Source of the DNA: Nannochloropsis salina CCMP1776
Lineage: Eukaryota; Sar; Eustigmatophyceae; Eustigmatales; Monodopsidaceae
DNA: 64,000 nucleotides
Reading direction: 5' to 3'
Assembly (NCBI GenBank): GCA_004565275.1
Contig: SDOX01000101.1
Span: 51,491 to 115,490, forward strand
The notes beneath the pieces were generated by a model. The model worked only from the letters and a program-made list of their open reading frames with translations. It did no database searches and was not told the origin of the DNA. How positions within the stretch are numbered: position 1 is the stretch's first letter; each line of letters begins with the position of its first letter. This document shows positions 12,284 to 25,119 of the stretch, one piece after another. Both the position numbers and the translations under genes were made by a program.

Positions 12284-14180
12284 TGACGCGAATAGAAGGA
12301 TGACATGATGATGATGCTAACGGAGAAGGAGATCAGCTATAGGAGGTTGAGAGAGTGTTGTATCTATATCCTTTATGCGTCCTACAGTCTGTATCACGAT
12401 GTGCTGATCGCTATTGTGTCATGTCATGGTTTGCGTCCACCTAATCATTTTATGTGTCCAAGTGTAATACGACAACAGGACTGGCGTCGACCAGTGTCTT
12501 TGGTTGTCTTTGCTTATCTTAGTACGAGATTCTTGGGTCAATCATTGGTGTATATTCTCAGCGTATTAGTTGTACTGAAGAATTAATTGCGTGTTGGGTT
12601 CCCACAGCGTTCTTGGTTTGTTTATTCACATCAGATTATGGGCCCTAATTGACCTAACCTTTGAACTGAATAAAGACACTGATCGACGACCTATTTCTGG
12701 TGCAATTGGATTTGCAGAAAAAGAGGTCTGGACGTATTTGAATCTCGCTGGTGCAATTGGATTTGCAGAAATTCAGGACTGTTTTAATTGGTAATTGGGT
12801 TTGCTAGATTAAAGGCAGGAATTAATTGTATCTGGAGGCTTTACATACGGCTGGCGGGGATTATAACCTTAAAGTCATGGGAGATATGGATGACTACAGA
12901 ATGGCAATCTTCAGTGGAAGATTGGACGATTAGGATACGTGGAAATGCAATATAGAAAGCTTCATTGGGTCAAAGGACCCAGAAATGGCGGACCTTATCG
13001 TCGGAATCACAAAAATGCCTACCTCCGGGGATGATTTACCTACTTATAATGATAAGAATGCCAAGGGTTACGTCACCCTCAAGAAGTACCTTAAAGGAGC
13101 GGCTGCAAGCCTAGTTGAGAAATTCAGACTGAATTAAGATGGAGCTGGTGCATTCCAGGCACTCACAGATGAATATAAGTTAAAGGGAGAAACACAAAAG
13201 GCGTTATTGATGGGTGAATTCAGTCAACTAACCTTTAATGAAAATGGTGACCCAAGTGAATCCTTTGAAGCAGCGGAAGAACTAGCGAGGAAAGTTAAGA
13301 ATCGATTTGACACGGAAATCGATGAATCTACACTAATACCTTACCTTATCCACAAAATTCCATCAGTCTATGGAATGGTGAAAGTGAATTTGGAAACACA
13401 TGACATATTCCAATCTTAAGTCAAAAATTATCAATCATTTTGTGACTAGCATAGCTAATATGGTCAAGGATGACCAATGTCTAGCTATCACTTTCAACAG
13501 ATACTGCAATTGGTGCGGTAAATATGGGCATAGAGAACAGGAATGCCTCGTAAAGAAAAACGGTGGAGGCTGAGCGGGACCTCCTAACATTGGAAATAGA
13601 TTGGGCCGGTATGTGCGTGTACCTGGCAACCCCCACAATGGCCCTGGCAAAGGCGGGCGCAATGATTTATGACGTGGAAATAGAGGCCGTAATGGACGTG
13701 GTCGTGGCAAAGGATTGCACGGCGGAAATGGTTGTCGCTATTGTGGAAGAGCAGACCACTGGGGAAATGAATGCCCTAAGACTAAAAGGGAACATTCCTA
13801 TACTTGCCTGCTAGCTAACAAAAGGACGAATACAAGCATAAGGCAGATGGAATCGACCTCTGTAATGGTTGATAGCGGGGCAACATCCCACATGAAAAGG
13901 GATACCGAAGAATTGGTTAATATCAGACGACACTGTGGTCACGTGTATGTAGCAAATGGTGGTAAGCTAGAAGTACATTACATTGGAGATTGGATCATGA
14001 AGGTGAAACATTGCGATGGGACTATCAAAGGTGTCATGTTTAAGGGTGTAATTGTAGTACCCAATCTGAGTCGTGATTTTTTATCCATGGCTAGAATCGA
14101 TAAAGCCGGTGGATATATAATAATCCGTAAAGGAAAGGGTGTAATCAAGAAAGGTGATACGTGCTTGCCGATAAGAAAGA
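12284..14180 (+). mobile_element. Ty1/copia 5' fragment (LTR, gag, protease), broken
   Basis: A 5' LTR at 12284-12633 is followed by a primer-binding-like site (GATTATGGGCCC), two copies of the 51-bp leader repeat, gag with the CCHC knuckle, and the protease DSGATSH region. No integrase, reverse transcriptase or 3' LTR follows: at about 14180 the sequence passes abruptly into a CT-rich stretch. It is broken, with several breaks in gag. It is moderately diverged from the most complete copy at 39604-44961. Confidence 0.85.
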
Positions 14181-15931
14181 TGTCACTTCTTCCCTCTCCC
14201 AGCCCCTTTCCGCTTTCTCATTCTCCTCCTCCTCCTTTAACCCTCCTCCTTCTCCTCTTCTTCTGCTACCATGATCACCACCATCACAAAGTAGGCGCCA
14301 TCTTACTTCCTACACCTTGTCTTGGCTCTTTTTTCCTCCTTCTTCCATACTTTCCCCCCATGCTCTTCCCAAGAACCATTTTGCAAGCGGTGGCCCTCTC
14401 TTCCTTTCGCTACTCCTCCTCTTCTTCCTCCGTTTCCTCTTCTCATCCTCCTCTTAGTTCGTTTTGCCCCCCTCCTTTCCTTTCTTCATTTCGTCTCCCT
14501 CCTCGTCCTTCTCTGTTTAAATTTGCATTCCTTGCTAACTTATCTTTACATTTGATTGTAGTAGTAAGCAAAAAAGCTGATCGCAAAAAAAAATTCCATT
14601 GGAAAGGATTAATCTTCTCACACGGGGAGATTTGGTATTCCTGTTGTGATCCCAACCACATCCGAATGTAGTCTGGTACACTACTCAGGTCCATGCACCA
14701 CTTTAGCTGTAGATGCGCCTTGCCTGTAGCTTGCAGGCCTTAGATTCAGTTGAGTAGGTGCATTTGGACTTGACCAGAATTTCTAAGATGCTCCAGATGT
14801 GACTGTGAAAGCAGACCTTAGGGGTCGCCAATATGGGCAAATATATGCAGAGGTACTGTTGTGCAAACATGACAAAGGCCACCGTCTTTACTGCCGACCT
14901 TGCTCATGCCGCGCGGTTAGACAAAACAGTGACTGAACTTACAGAACGGCTGCTTGTGGGACCGGACACAGAATTCTAACTTATGGTGGTAGACCTGCAA
15001 ATATCTCCAGGGGCGGGGGGGGCATTACCTTCCGTGAGTACTTGGTACCCTCCACATGGCTTGTTTTGTGGAGTCCCAGGACAAAATTGGATAAGACAGC
15101 TTCATGGAAGGCCACATCTCGACCGAATTTGTTCATTTCCATTGTAGGGTCCAAACAGTGTGGTGAACGGCCATGACTGGACAGTGCGACTTCTCCGTCA
15201 GCTCTTCCATCTGTCATCCTCCTCGCAGTGGATATTCTGCATTATTACCCTATAAATGGCGTTGCCAGTGGTTTTTCACTTCCTCTGTGCGCTTCTTTCC
15301 AAATAACTGCATAAATGCTCTGACTTCAAGCCACCACCACCTACATCTTCAATCACGACATTCATACTACTTGTCATGAACGATGCTGTGCTTTAGTTGA
15401 AAGATGCAGAAAATGATTCAACTCACTCAACTACCTTCACTGAAAAAAAAACAACGACGTAGGGAAAAAGGATGTAAGTCTACACTGCCATCTATATCTT
15501 CTATAACAACCTCAGCTGCTCTTTGGATGCCGACAAACAGGCCAGATGGAACAAGATAAATTTATGGACATGCACAATGTTGACATCAAATTTTGTTCAG
15601 GTATGATTCCTCAGTTTTCGTAGAGTTGATCATACATGCAGAGCAGCTCCACTCTTAATTTTCAAGATAAAATGGCAAGCAGAGACATCTAGAGTGATAA
15701 TTCTCCAGCACAAAGAAAGCCCTTTTCTTTGTGTGAAGAAAAAGTCTGCGAAAATGACTTATTGGAGAGAAGAGAAACATAGATGATCGATACCCATGTA
15801 CCCACATTTCCGCGCCACCCTATCCCTTCGAAAGACCAAGGGCAAACAATATCTTGATTGAGCGACCGCGCGCATCAGATACATCTCTGTTTCGTGTACA
15901 GGATGCGCTTTTTTGTTGGACAGAGCATTCC
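14181..15931. other. CT-rich tract, then unrecognised sequence
   Basis: 14190-14520 is low-complexity C/T sequence (CTCCTC and similar), like the pyrimidine-rich introns and promoters elsewhere in the window. Long plus-strand frames through it reflect only its lack of stops. From 14520 to 15931 there are short open stretches but no motif, no convincing splice pairs and no similarity to other parts of the window, except a short string at 15750-15785 that recurs near 50975. Confidence 0.4.
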
Positions 15932-16753
15932 CTATGCACACGTGAAGTGTTTTTCAAGGTTCTTGTAATCATCCCGATACGTGTATTGAAACATAGCATA
16001 TGCGGCTGATGAAATACAGCTGGTAACGTTGGTAGCCCACTGGACGGAGTTCGTGAAGTTTTTACATTTTCGATCGTGTGACACACCGTCATTCTCCTTA
16101 CCCAAGGTGAAGTTAGCAATGTAGAAGTGCTCGGAAAGCATTTGATTTCCATGCTCTGTTCCTAAGGCACAAAACGGTATGATGATATCAGCCCTTTTGG
16201 CGAACTCCCACTGAGCTAGTAGGTGACAATTATATGTGTGTTTGTTGCCCGTCAATACGTGTGAAAGGACATGCAAAATCCAATTCGATAGTCCCTCGCA
16301 CGAAAGCTCTGCGTGATGCAATACTTTATGAGTATAACAAAACTCACTGACTAATCGATCCAAGGGATCCCTTACGACAGTGATGCTATTGTGTACGTCT
16401 TCAAGTGGCAAAGAGTGCCATGCAGAGCAACGACTTTGCTGGATTTTGTATGTGCGCTGTATTTTTTCGTCCATCCTTGTAAAAGCGTGTTTTCCAACAT
16501 AGATACCGTGAATGCTCAGTCCATTTTCGATTGATACCCCTCCAGTCTTAGGAATGTGTATGAATGTAGGAGGGGAGCGCATAGCACTCATATTTTGGGA
16601 TATAGACTTCACAGGGTCCTGGGTTTGAAAAGGCTCACTGGATTGAATGACTCGTAAGGATAGCTTTTCAAAGAGTGCAACGTGCCAAAAGATCCAGAAA
16701 AATAACGCGACTAAGAAGCTCGTCATTGCCCTTAACGAATACTTGTACGACAT
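15932..16753 (-). CDS. Sulfotransferase family 2-like, type II membrane protein
   Basis: An intronless frame of 273 residues. After a short cytoplasmic tail, residues 11-28 (TSFLVALFFWIFWHVALF) form a signal anchor. Residues 64-76 (FIHIPKTGGVSIE) are the 5'-phosphosulfate P-loop that binds PAPS. Residues 124-140 (ITVVRDPLDRLVSEFCY) are the 3'-phosphate block with the expected R128 and S136. Family members (heparan, chondroitin and HNK-1 sulfotransferases) transfer sulfate from PAPS to sugar hydroxyls in the Golgi lumen. The catalytic domain is on the short side of the usual range, but both cofactor blocks are present and the frame is clean, so it looks functional. The acceptor glycan is unknown. 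Confidence 0.85.
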   Translation of the reverse strand: MSYKYSLRAMTSFLVALFFWIFWHVALFEKLSLRVIQSSEPFQTQDPVKSISQNMSAMRSPPTFIHIPKTGGVSIENGLSIHGIYVGKHAFTRMDEKIQRTYKIQQSRCSAWHSLPLEDVHNSITVVRDPLDRLVSEFCYTHKVLHHAELSCEGLSNWILHVLSHVLTGNKHTYNCHLLAQWEFAKRADIIIPFCALGTEHGNQMLSEHFYIANFTLGKENDGVSHDRKCKNFTNSVQWATNVTSCISSAAYAMFQYTYRDDYKNLEKHFTCA

Positions 16754-17115
16754 ATCTGGGGAAAATTATATAGCAGCTAGTAGCTTCACGTCCAAAATAT
16801 TGAGAAGGGCGTGTGAGATGCAACTATGTGTCGTGTCCTAAGTAAATACGAGTAAAAGAGGATAAATGGGGAAGAATCTAAGATGTAGAGCAGAAACTTG
16901 TGGCCGTTACACTGGGAATGGATGCCCAATGCTGACTTCCTTCGTCTTGTGCGTTTGATGGTTATTTTCAACTAACCATAAAGATATTGGAACTCTTTAA
17001 CTAGTTTTTGCGGCTATAGCTGAAACTTGTGGCCGTTACATCCAAATATAGGCCCTACTCAAGGCTTGATTTTGAGCGCCTAAGCGCCTTAGTCCTTCGT
17101 TAATTGAGGGGACAC
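16754..17115. other. Intergenic with short dispersed repeats
   Basis: Two direct copies of GAAACTTGTGGCCGTTACA lie at about 16895 and 17026, and the inverse of the same string lies at about 8983. 17060-17106 is a partial copy of the dispersed repeat that contains GAGCGCCTAAGCGCCTT (see 26538-26720). No gene is visible. Confidence 0.5.
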
Positions 17116-20100
17116 TGACGCGAATATAAGGATGACATGATGATGCTAAGGGAGCATGAGATCAGCGATAGGAGGTTAAGAGAGCCATCTTACAGTGTTG
17201 CTCCTACATCCTTTATGGATCCAACAGTCTGTATCACGATGTGCTGATCGCTACTGTATCATGTCATGGTTTGCGTCCACCTAATCATTTGTATGTTATA
17301 TTGTTATACGACAACAGGACTGGCGTCGACCAGTGTCTTTGCTTATCTGTCGTATTGGTTATCTTAGTACGAGATTCTTGGGTGAATCGTCTGGTATATA
17401 TTCTCAGGGAGAATAGTGGTCGTACTGAAGAATCAATTGGGTATTGGGTTATCCGCAGTTTTTTGGTTTGTTTATACGCATCAGGTTATGGGCCCTAATT
17501 GACCTAACCTTTTGAGTTGAATAAGAAATCTGAAAAGACACTGATCGACTACCTATTTCTGGTGCAATTGGATTTGCAGAAGTAGAGGTCTGGACGTATT
17601 TGAATCTCTCTGGTGCAATTGGATTTGCAGAAGTAGAGGTCTGGACATATTTGACTCTCTCTGGTGCAATTGGATTTGCAGAAGTAGAGGTCTGGACGTA
17701 TTTGAATCTCTCTGGTGCAATTGGATTTGCAGAAGTAGAGGTTTGGACATATTTGAATCTCTCTGGTGCAATTGGATTTGCAGAAGTAGAGGTCTGGACG
17801 TATTTAAATCTCTCTGGTGCAATTGGATTTGCAGAAATAGTGGTCTAATTTACTGAATCGATCTCGTGCAATTGGATTTGCAGAGAGTAAGGGCTGTTTT
17901 AATTGGTAATTGGATTTGCTAGATTAAAGACAGCATTTGATTTGATCTGGAGGCTGAATATTGGGCTGGCCAGGATCACAACCTCAAAGTCATGGGTGAT
18001 ATGGATGACTACAGAATGGCAATCTTCAGTGGAAGACTGGAGGATTGGGACGCGTGGAAACGCGATATCGAAAGCTTCATTGGTGCCAAGGACCCAGAGA
18101 TGGCAGATATCATTGTTGGATTAACCAGGCCACCGATTTCTGGGGACGAGGAAAAATCTTATGATGAGAAGAATGCGAAGGGTTACTTCATGCTTAAGAA
18201 GTACCTGAAAGGGGCGGCAGCAAATCTTATCGAAAAATTCCGTTTGGATAAACATGGAGCTGGTGCGTTTAAAGCACTCACTGACAAATATAAATTGAGA
18301 GGAGAGACTCAAAAGGCATTACTTATGTCTGAGTTCAGCCAGCTCAATTTCAGTGAGAATGGTGACCCGGGGGAAATTTCGAAGCAGCTGAGGAGCTAGC
18401 GAGGAAGATGAAGAATCGTTTTGATATGGAAATCAACGATTCCATACTTCTCACTCACCTAATCAACAAAATTCCATTGGCATATGGAATGGTGAAAGTG
18501 AGTCTGGAAACACAAGATTTGATGTCTTATTCAAATCTGAAGTCAAAAATGATAAATCATTTTGTGACAAATATAGCTAATAAGGTCAAGGATGACCAAT
18601 GTCTAACATGTATTTGTTAGACTACTATGGTAAAAAATGTGAGGAGGCTAATGTAGTTAGCTCACCCGAATTATGGCACCAGAGGTTCGGACACACGAAC
18701 TATGAGTACTTGAGGCAATGGGTGAAATCGACGGTACCGGAGTACCAAAGGGGATTAAGAAACCTGGTGTTTGTGGGACTTGTGAACGTGCGAAACACAC
18801 TAAAATGAGTTTCGGGACCAAATCTAGGGAGAGGGCGAACAAGCCTCTCGAATTAGTTCATACAGATGTACTTGGACCAGTCGAAGTACAATCACTTGGA
18901 GGCGCACGATATGCGATTGGATTTACGGATGATTACACCCGATGGAGGGTGGTATATCCAATGAAACACAAGTCGGAGTCCTTAGATTGCTTGAGGAGAT
19001 ACATTCAAGAAATGAGGGTATTACTCCATGATCAAAAGTGAAGACTTTGATTGGATTGAGATCTGATAATGGTGGCGAATATACCAGCGTAGATTTCAAG
19101 ACTTTCTGCAAGAATCATGGGATTAGACAGGATTTTGGTATACCATATGGACCGCAGGATAATGGTGTTGCCAAAAAGTCATGGCATGTATTATCAAACA
19201 TGGCTCGAAGTCTTCGTATACAGGCTGGATTGGGGAAACGTTTCTGGGCTGAAGCCCTCAACACTGCTGCCTATATTTTAAACCGATCCAGGACTTCCGC
19301 ATTGGGACCAGGGGAAACACCCTACTACAAGATGTTTGGAAAACACGCGAATATGAAGTATTTGAGAGTTTTTGGATGCAAAGCGTTCGTCCATGATACA
19401 TCTACTGGAAGAGGAAAATTTGATGACCGTGCCTTGGAAGGAATCCTGATTGGCTATGATGACATAGAGAATAATCCTAAATGTTATCGAATTTATATGC
19501 CTTCTATTGGAAAATACATCAAAGCTGGTCATGTGACATTTGATGAGGCAACGTTCCCAGCAGTGAAGCAGAAACAACCAGTTATGAGAGTTGAACTACA
19601 CGACGATGTAGAAGAAGATAACATAGATCTTATTAAGACAGTGGGGGCTCATCAGGAAGATGAAGTACCACCTACGAATACAAGTGAGGATGATGATAGC
19701 ATCGAAGATGATTTACATCAAGATGAACTACCCGATGATCGTGATGTCGATCATGTCAGGGAGGATCCGTCGCAAGTGGGGGCGACAGGATGGAAAGGTA
19801 CGGATGATATTATTCAGAATATGAATAATATGGGGTGCACGCGAAGCAGGACAAAGGCTCGTGAACGTCGTCGATTGGATTCTGGATCTACAACTATGGG
19901 AGGTAATTTAGCCTTCGCTGCAGCCTCAGAAATTGTCAACGAGGACTATCATTACACGGAAGATGAGTGTGAGGTGCGAGCTGAAAGGAGGAAAGCCAGG
20001 GATGCAGAGTACCAAGCCCACATAAAAAATAGTACCTGGGAATTAACCCCCTTACCGAAGGGAGAACGGTGCATCTCAAGTGGCTGGGTGGAAACTGATA

Positions 20101-20577
20101 AGCGAGATCAGAATGGGATAGTCGTAAGGAGAAAGGCAAGATTTATTGCCAAAGGCTATAGTCAAGAGTATGGGTATGATTATCTCCATACTTATGCACC
20201 GGTTGCATCGATGACGACTATACGATTGATAATGGGATTAGCATGCATAATTGGGATCTGGAGGCAGCTGTGGGATCAGCTGGAGATATGTTAGAGATAT
20301 GGTTATTATCTAAGTGTGAGTTACAAGGTTTATTAAAATGGATCATATTTAAATGATTAGGGGTACGAGTGGGGGCGACGCGAATATAAGGATGACATGA
20401 TGCTGCTAAGGGAGCATGAGATCAGCGATAGGAGGTTAAGTGAGCCGTTTTACAGTGTTGCACCTATATCCTTTATGGATCCAACAGTCTGTATCACGAT
20501 GTGCTGATCGCTATTGTATCATGTCATGGTTTGCGTCCACCTAATCATTTGTATGTTGTATTATTGTACGACAACAG
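17116..20577 (+). mobile_element. Ty1/copia element (copy G), broken
   Basis: The 5' LTR is at 17116-17483, followed directly by the site GGTTATGGGCCC (17484-17495), a leader with six tandem 51-bp units, gag, the GAG-pre-integrase region, a long integrase core and the start of reverse transcriptase. A purine tract and a partial 3' LTR lie at about 20366-20577. It is shorter than a full element and broken, with a handful of breaks. Its integrase is very close to that of the copy at 39604-44961, so the two are of similar age and subfamily. Confidence 0.87.
17558..17862 (+). repeat. 51-bp tandem repeat in Copia leader, six units
   Basis: Six head-to-tail units start at 17558, 17609, 17660, 17711, 17762 and 17813, each beginning TCTGGTGCAATTGGATTTGC. 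The period is 51 bp, so all frames stay open through it, which creates false long frames on both strands. Other Copia copies in the window carry only about two units at the same place between primer site and gag. Confidence 0.85.
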
Positions 20578-22215
20578 TGATGCGAATAAACAAACTAATA
20601 CCAGAGGTAACCCAATATCCAGTTGATTATTCGTTTGATATTAGCTTTGGCGTGTATTCTGGACTTGGAGCTGGATAACATGGATGTCGACACAGCTTAT
20701 CTTCAATCAGACCTTGAAGAAAAGATATATGTCAAACAACCACCTGGATACGAGCAATATGGACCAAATGGGGAAGAGCTAGTTTGTCGATTGCATAAGT
20801 CGCTATACGGGCTTAAACAATCTGGACGAAATTGGCACAAGAAGATTGATGGATGGTTCCGAGGGTATGGATTCCACCCTTCTTCTACAGATCCATGCTT
20901 ATATGTAAAGTTTGGATCTAGTGATTGCATAAGCGACTTATGCAATCGACAAACTAGCTCTTCCCCATTTGGTCCATATTGCTCGTATCCAGGTGGTTGT
21001 TTGACATATATCTTTTCTTCAAGGTCTGATTGAAGATAAGCTGTTTCAACATCCATGTTATCCAGCTCAAGATCCAATATGCATGCTAATCCCAATATCA
21101 AACGAATAGTTGTTATTGATGCAACTGGTGCATAAGTGTGAAGGTAGTCGTAGCCAAACTCTTGACTATACCCTTTGGCAATAAATCTTGCCTTTCTCCT
21201 CACAATAACACCATTTTGATCTCTTTTATCCGTTTCCACCCAGCCACTCGAGATACATCGTTCTCCCTTCGGTAAGGGGGTTAATTCCCATGTACCGTTT
21301 TTCATATGCGCCTGGTACTCCGCATCCTTCGCTTTCTTTCTTTCAGCTCGCACCTCATTTTCATCTTCTGTAAGATGACAGTCCTCATTGACGATTTCTG
21401 AGGCTGCAGCGAAGGCCAAATCACCTCCCATGGTTATTAATCCATCATCCAATCGATGATGTTCACGAGCCTTTGTCTTGCTCCGTGTGCGTCCCATATT
21501 GTTCATGTTCCGAACAATATTATCCGTGTCTTTCCATCCTGTCGCCCCCACTTGCGACGGATCCTCTCTGACATGATCGATGCTACGATCATCAGTTTGT
21601 TCATCCTGATGTGACACATTTTCGATGCCGTCATCATTCTCACTTGTATTCGTGGGTGGTACCTCATCCTCCTGATGAACCCCCACTGTCTCCATAGAAT
21701 CTACGTCATCTCCTTGTACATCATGGTGTAGTTCAACTCTCGAAACTGGTTGTTTCTGCTTCATTGCTGGAAACGTTGCCTCATCAAATGTCACATGACC
21801 AGATCTAATGTATTTTCCAATAGAAGGCATATAAATTCGATATTATTTAGGATTGTTCCCTACGTCATCGTATCCAATCAAGATCCCTTCAACGGCACGA
21901 TCATCAAATTTTCCTCTCCTGATAGACGTATCATGGACAAACGCCTTGCATCCAAAAGTTCTAAAATGCTCCACACTAGCATGCTTTCCGAACATTTTGT
22001 AGTAGGGAGTTTCCCCTGGTCCCAATGCGGAAGTCCTGGATCGGTTTAAAATATAGGCAGCAGTGTTGAGGGCTTCAGCCCAGAAACGTTTGTCCAATCC
22101 AGCCTGTATACGCAGACTTCGAGCCATGTTTGATAATACATGCCATGACTTTTCGGCTACACCATTATCCTGCGGTCCATATGGTATACCAAAATCCTGT
22201 CTAATCCCAATTTAA
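20578..22215. mobile_element. Copia fragments in opposite orientations with a fold-back
   Basis: 20578-20625 is the outer end of an LTR in minus orientation. About 20626-20930 is reverse transcriptase on the plus strand. From about 20933 to 22215 the same region continues on the minus strand through reverse transcriptase into integrase. The two reverse transcriptase pieces form inverted arms of about 180 bp (20626-20803 and 20933-21110). All pieces belong to the same Copia family as their neighbours and are broken fragments. Confidence 0.8.
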
Positions 22216-24238
22216 TCAAAATATCTGCAGGTTGATGCTAAACGGTACCTGGAAACTAACCACTTTACCAAAGGTAGAAAGATGCATCACGAGTGGCTGG
22301 GTTGAACCCTGATAAGAGAGATTAGAATGGGATAGTCGTAAGGAGAAAGGCAAGATTCATTGCAAAGGGCTATAGTCAAGAGTATGGATATGATTATCTC
22401 CATACTTATGCACCGGTTGCATCGATGACGACTATACGATTGATATTGGCATTAGCATGCATATTGGATCTGGAACTGGATAACATGGATGTTGAAACAG
22501 CTTACCTTCAATCAAACCTTGACGAAAAGGTAGATGTTAAACAGCCAATTGGATATGAGCAACATGGATCGAGTGGAGAGGAACTAGTTTGTCGATTGCG
22601 TAAGTCGCTGTACGGACTTAAACAATCTGGACGTAATTGGCACAAGAAGATTGATGGATGGTTCCGAGGGTATGGTTTCCACCCTCCTTCTGCGGATCCA
22701 TGCTTATATGTGAAGTTTGGATCTGGTGGTGAAATATTAGTTATCGTTTTATATATGGACGATTTGATCATCGCTAGTAACTCTAGGGATATGGTAGATG
22801 ATTTCAAGCAAGCTATTTCAAGGGAATTTAGCATGAAAGACTTGAAGGAGCTTGTTTGGATTCTTGGTATGGCAATCAAACGTGATAGAGAACAGAGAGT
22901 TATGGAAATCTCTCAAACGGCTTATATTGATATGGTACTCGATAAGTTTGGAATGGCTGATTGCAAACCAGTATTAACACCGATGGGAGGAACACTGACG
23001 AAAACGAATGACAAGGAAAGCAAGCCAGATAGTGAATACATGAAGCTAGTGGGTAGCTTATTGTATGCAGCATTGGTCACGCGTCCCGACATTGCATTTG
23101 CGGTGCAATCATTAGGGAAACATTTGCAAAGATCTAATGAAGAGCATTGGATTGCTGCGAAACGTGTATTAAGGTACCTGAAGGGTACTCGTGAGGTTGG
23201 ACTCAAATACCAAGATAATTCTACGGGATCGTTTACCCTGGTAGGATACGCGGACGCGGATTATGCTGGTGATAAAGATAACAGACGTTCAACGTCTGGT
23301 TATATCTTTACACTGAGTCATGGAGATGAGATCAACACGATTGATTGGAGAGCCAAGCAACAAGAAGTGGTGGTTCTATCATCGGCTGAATCGGAGCTGA
23401 TATCTGCTTGTTCGGCGACACAAAGTGCAGTTTATATTCGTCAACTACTTATGGACCTTGGATTTAAGCGAGATGAATCTACCGTGATTATGGAGGATAA
23501 TCAAGCTTGCATTGCGATGAGCAACAATCCGATTACGCATAAGAGGACGAAGCACATTGATGTACGTTTTCATTTTGTGCGTGAGAAAGTTGAGAGTAAG
23601 GAAGTAGAACTGGTTTACATCCCTACTCAGCATCAACTTGCAGATATTTTGACAAAACCTTTTATCTAGTATTCGATTAGCGATGATACGTAATCGAATG
23701 ATGGGTTATGAGTCTTAATTGGGATTTGGAGGCAGCTGTGGGATCAGCTGTAGATGCATTAGAGATGAGAGAAATAGTTCTTATCTAAGTGTGCGAGTTA
23801 TAGGATTGACTGCAATGGATCATATTTAAATGATTAGGAGTACGAGTGGGGGTGACGCGAATAGAAGGATGACATGATGATGATGAGGGAGCATGAGAGC
23901 AGCGATAGGAGATTAAGGGAGCCGTTTTACAGTGTTGTACCTATATCCTGTTATGGATCCAACAGTCTGTATCATGATGTGCTGTTCGCTATTGTATCAT
24001 GTCATGGTTTGCGTCCACCTAATCATTTGTATATTATATTATTGTACGACAATAGGACTGGCGTCGACCAGTGTCTTTGGTTGTCTTTGATCTTTGGGTG
24101 TCTTTGATCTTTGGTTATCTTAGTACACGATTCTTGGATGAATCGATTGGTATACATTCTCAGGGAGAATAGTAATTGTACTGAAGAACTAATTAGGTAT
24201 TGGGTTACCTGTGGCATCTAGTTTGTTTATTCGCATCA
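22216..24238 (+). mobile_element. Copia 3' half: reverse transcriptase, RNase H, 3' LTR
   Basis: The plus-strand coding part runs through reverse transcriptase (catalytic YMDD at about 22754-22765) and RNase H, and is largely open from 22425 to 23669. A purine tract (GAGTGGGGG) at about 23844-23852 precedes a well-preserved 3' LTR at 23853-24238, which ends in TTCGCATCA. It has no 5' half of its own: the preceding fragments are in the wrong order or orientation. Broken overall, but this 3' half has few breaks and looks younger than copy A. Confidence 0.87.
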
Positions 24239-25119
24239 CCATCCTTGCATACCACCCGTACCATTGTTATGGTAATGAGCCATTCACATCGACGGTGCCT
24301 ACAGGGAAGTATAGAAATGCAAAAGATACCTTTCGAGCGATCGTGACTCATGGGGCCGTTACCTTCCGTTTCGGAGGAACGGTTGCCCGAACCTCCTCCC
24401 CGAACCTCCTTCCCACTTCCCCGTCCCTGTAGCAACCCCTCAGCACCTACTAAGTTGTAATTTCTTGTATGCCTTGCCAATTTAAGTATGGGCACTGTTT
24501 CCTCCAGCTCACACGCAGCACTTACTAAGTACTACTGTGCATGCGCTTTTCCAACTACTAGTAGATAGCATGTGTTGAAAGTGCAGTTCAGCCGGCACTT
24601 AACAATCCCAACCCACTGACACTTATCGAGCAGAAAGAAACAATGGAGGACTTGACGCGGGTGGCTGAATACATGTGTTTATGTTCAGGGTAAGAAAAAT
24701 GAAACTTAGCGCCTGTTCATCCTTTTTGCTATAAAGGAAAATGCTACACACATTATGGCATACAAGATCATGAGAAGCGAGTCTCTTGGAAGGATTTTTG
24801 TCCCTCTTTTTCACTCTTTCATTAATGATTAGTGATTGTCATTGGTGGCCCCTATATTGGGTGACGGCTGTTAAAAATGGATTGTCAGGGATAAGAGATA
24901 GATTAGGGACTGTGTGGTAGGGCCCCAGAACACCGGGATAGGGCCGGACAACACGAGATAGACCAACACAAGATTTCATTTGTGAGCCTTTTCTTGGGAG
25001 ACCGAAGAAAAATAACAGCTTTTTAAAAACATATTCGTCTTGGAGTTCATTTAACATTTCTTCATTTTCGTTGGGACTGAGCGGTAAGAATCCAAGTCCG
25101 CAGTACAGTGGTGCGTTCA
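24239..25119. other. Intergenic, nothing recognised
   Basis: No motif, no LTR and no splice-supported exon. A minus-strand frame at 24839-25120, just beyond the stop of the next gene, is probably its 3' untranslated region. Confidence 0.4.

Noticed and set aside
17553-17848. Long repetitive frames on both strands (plus-strand and minus-strand repeat proteins)
   Set aside because: They follow from a 51-bp tandem unit, a multiple of three, in a Copia leader; no start context or family.
17558-17862. CRISPR-like regular repeats
   Set aside because: Units are directly adjacent with no unique spacers, in a eukaryotic retroelement leader.
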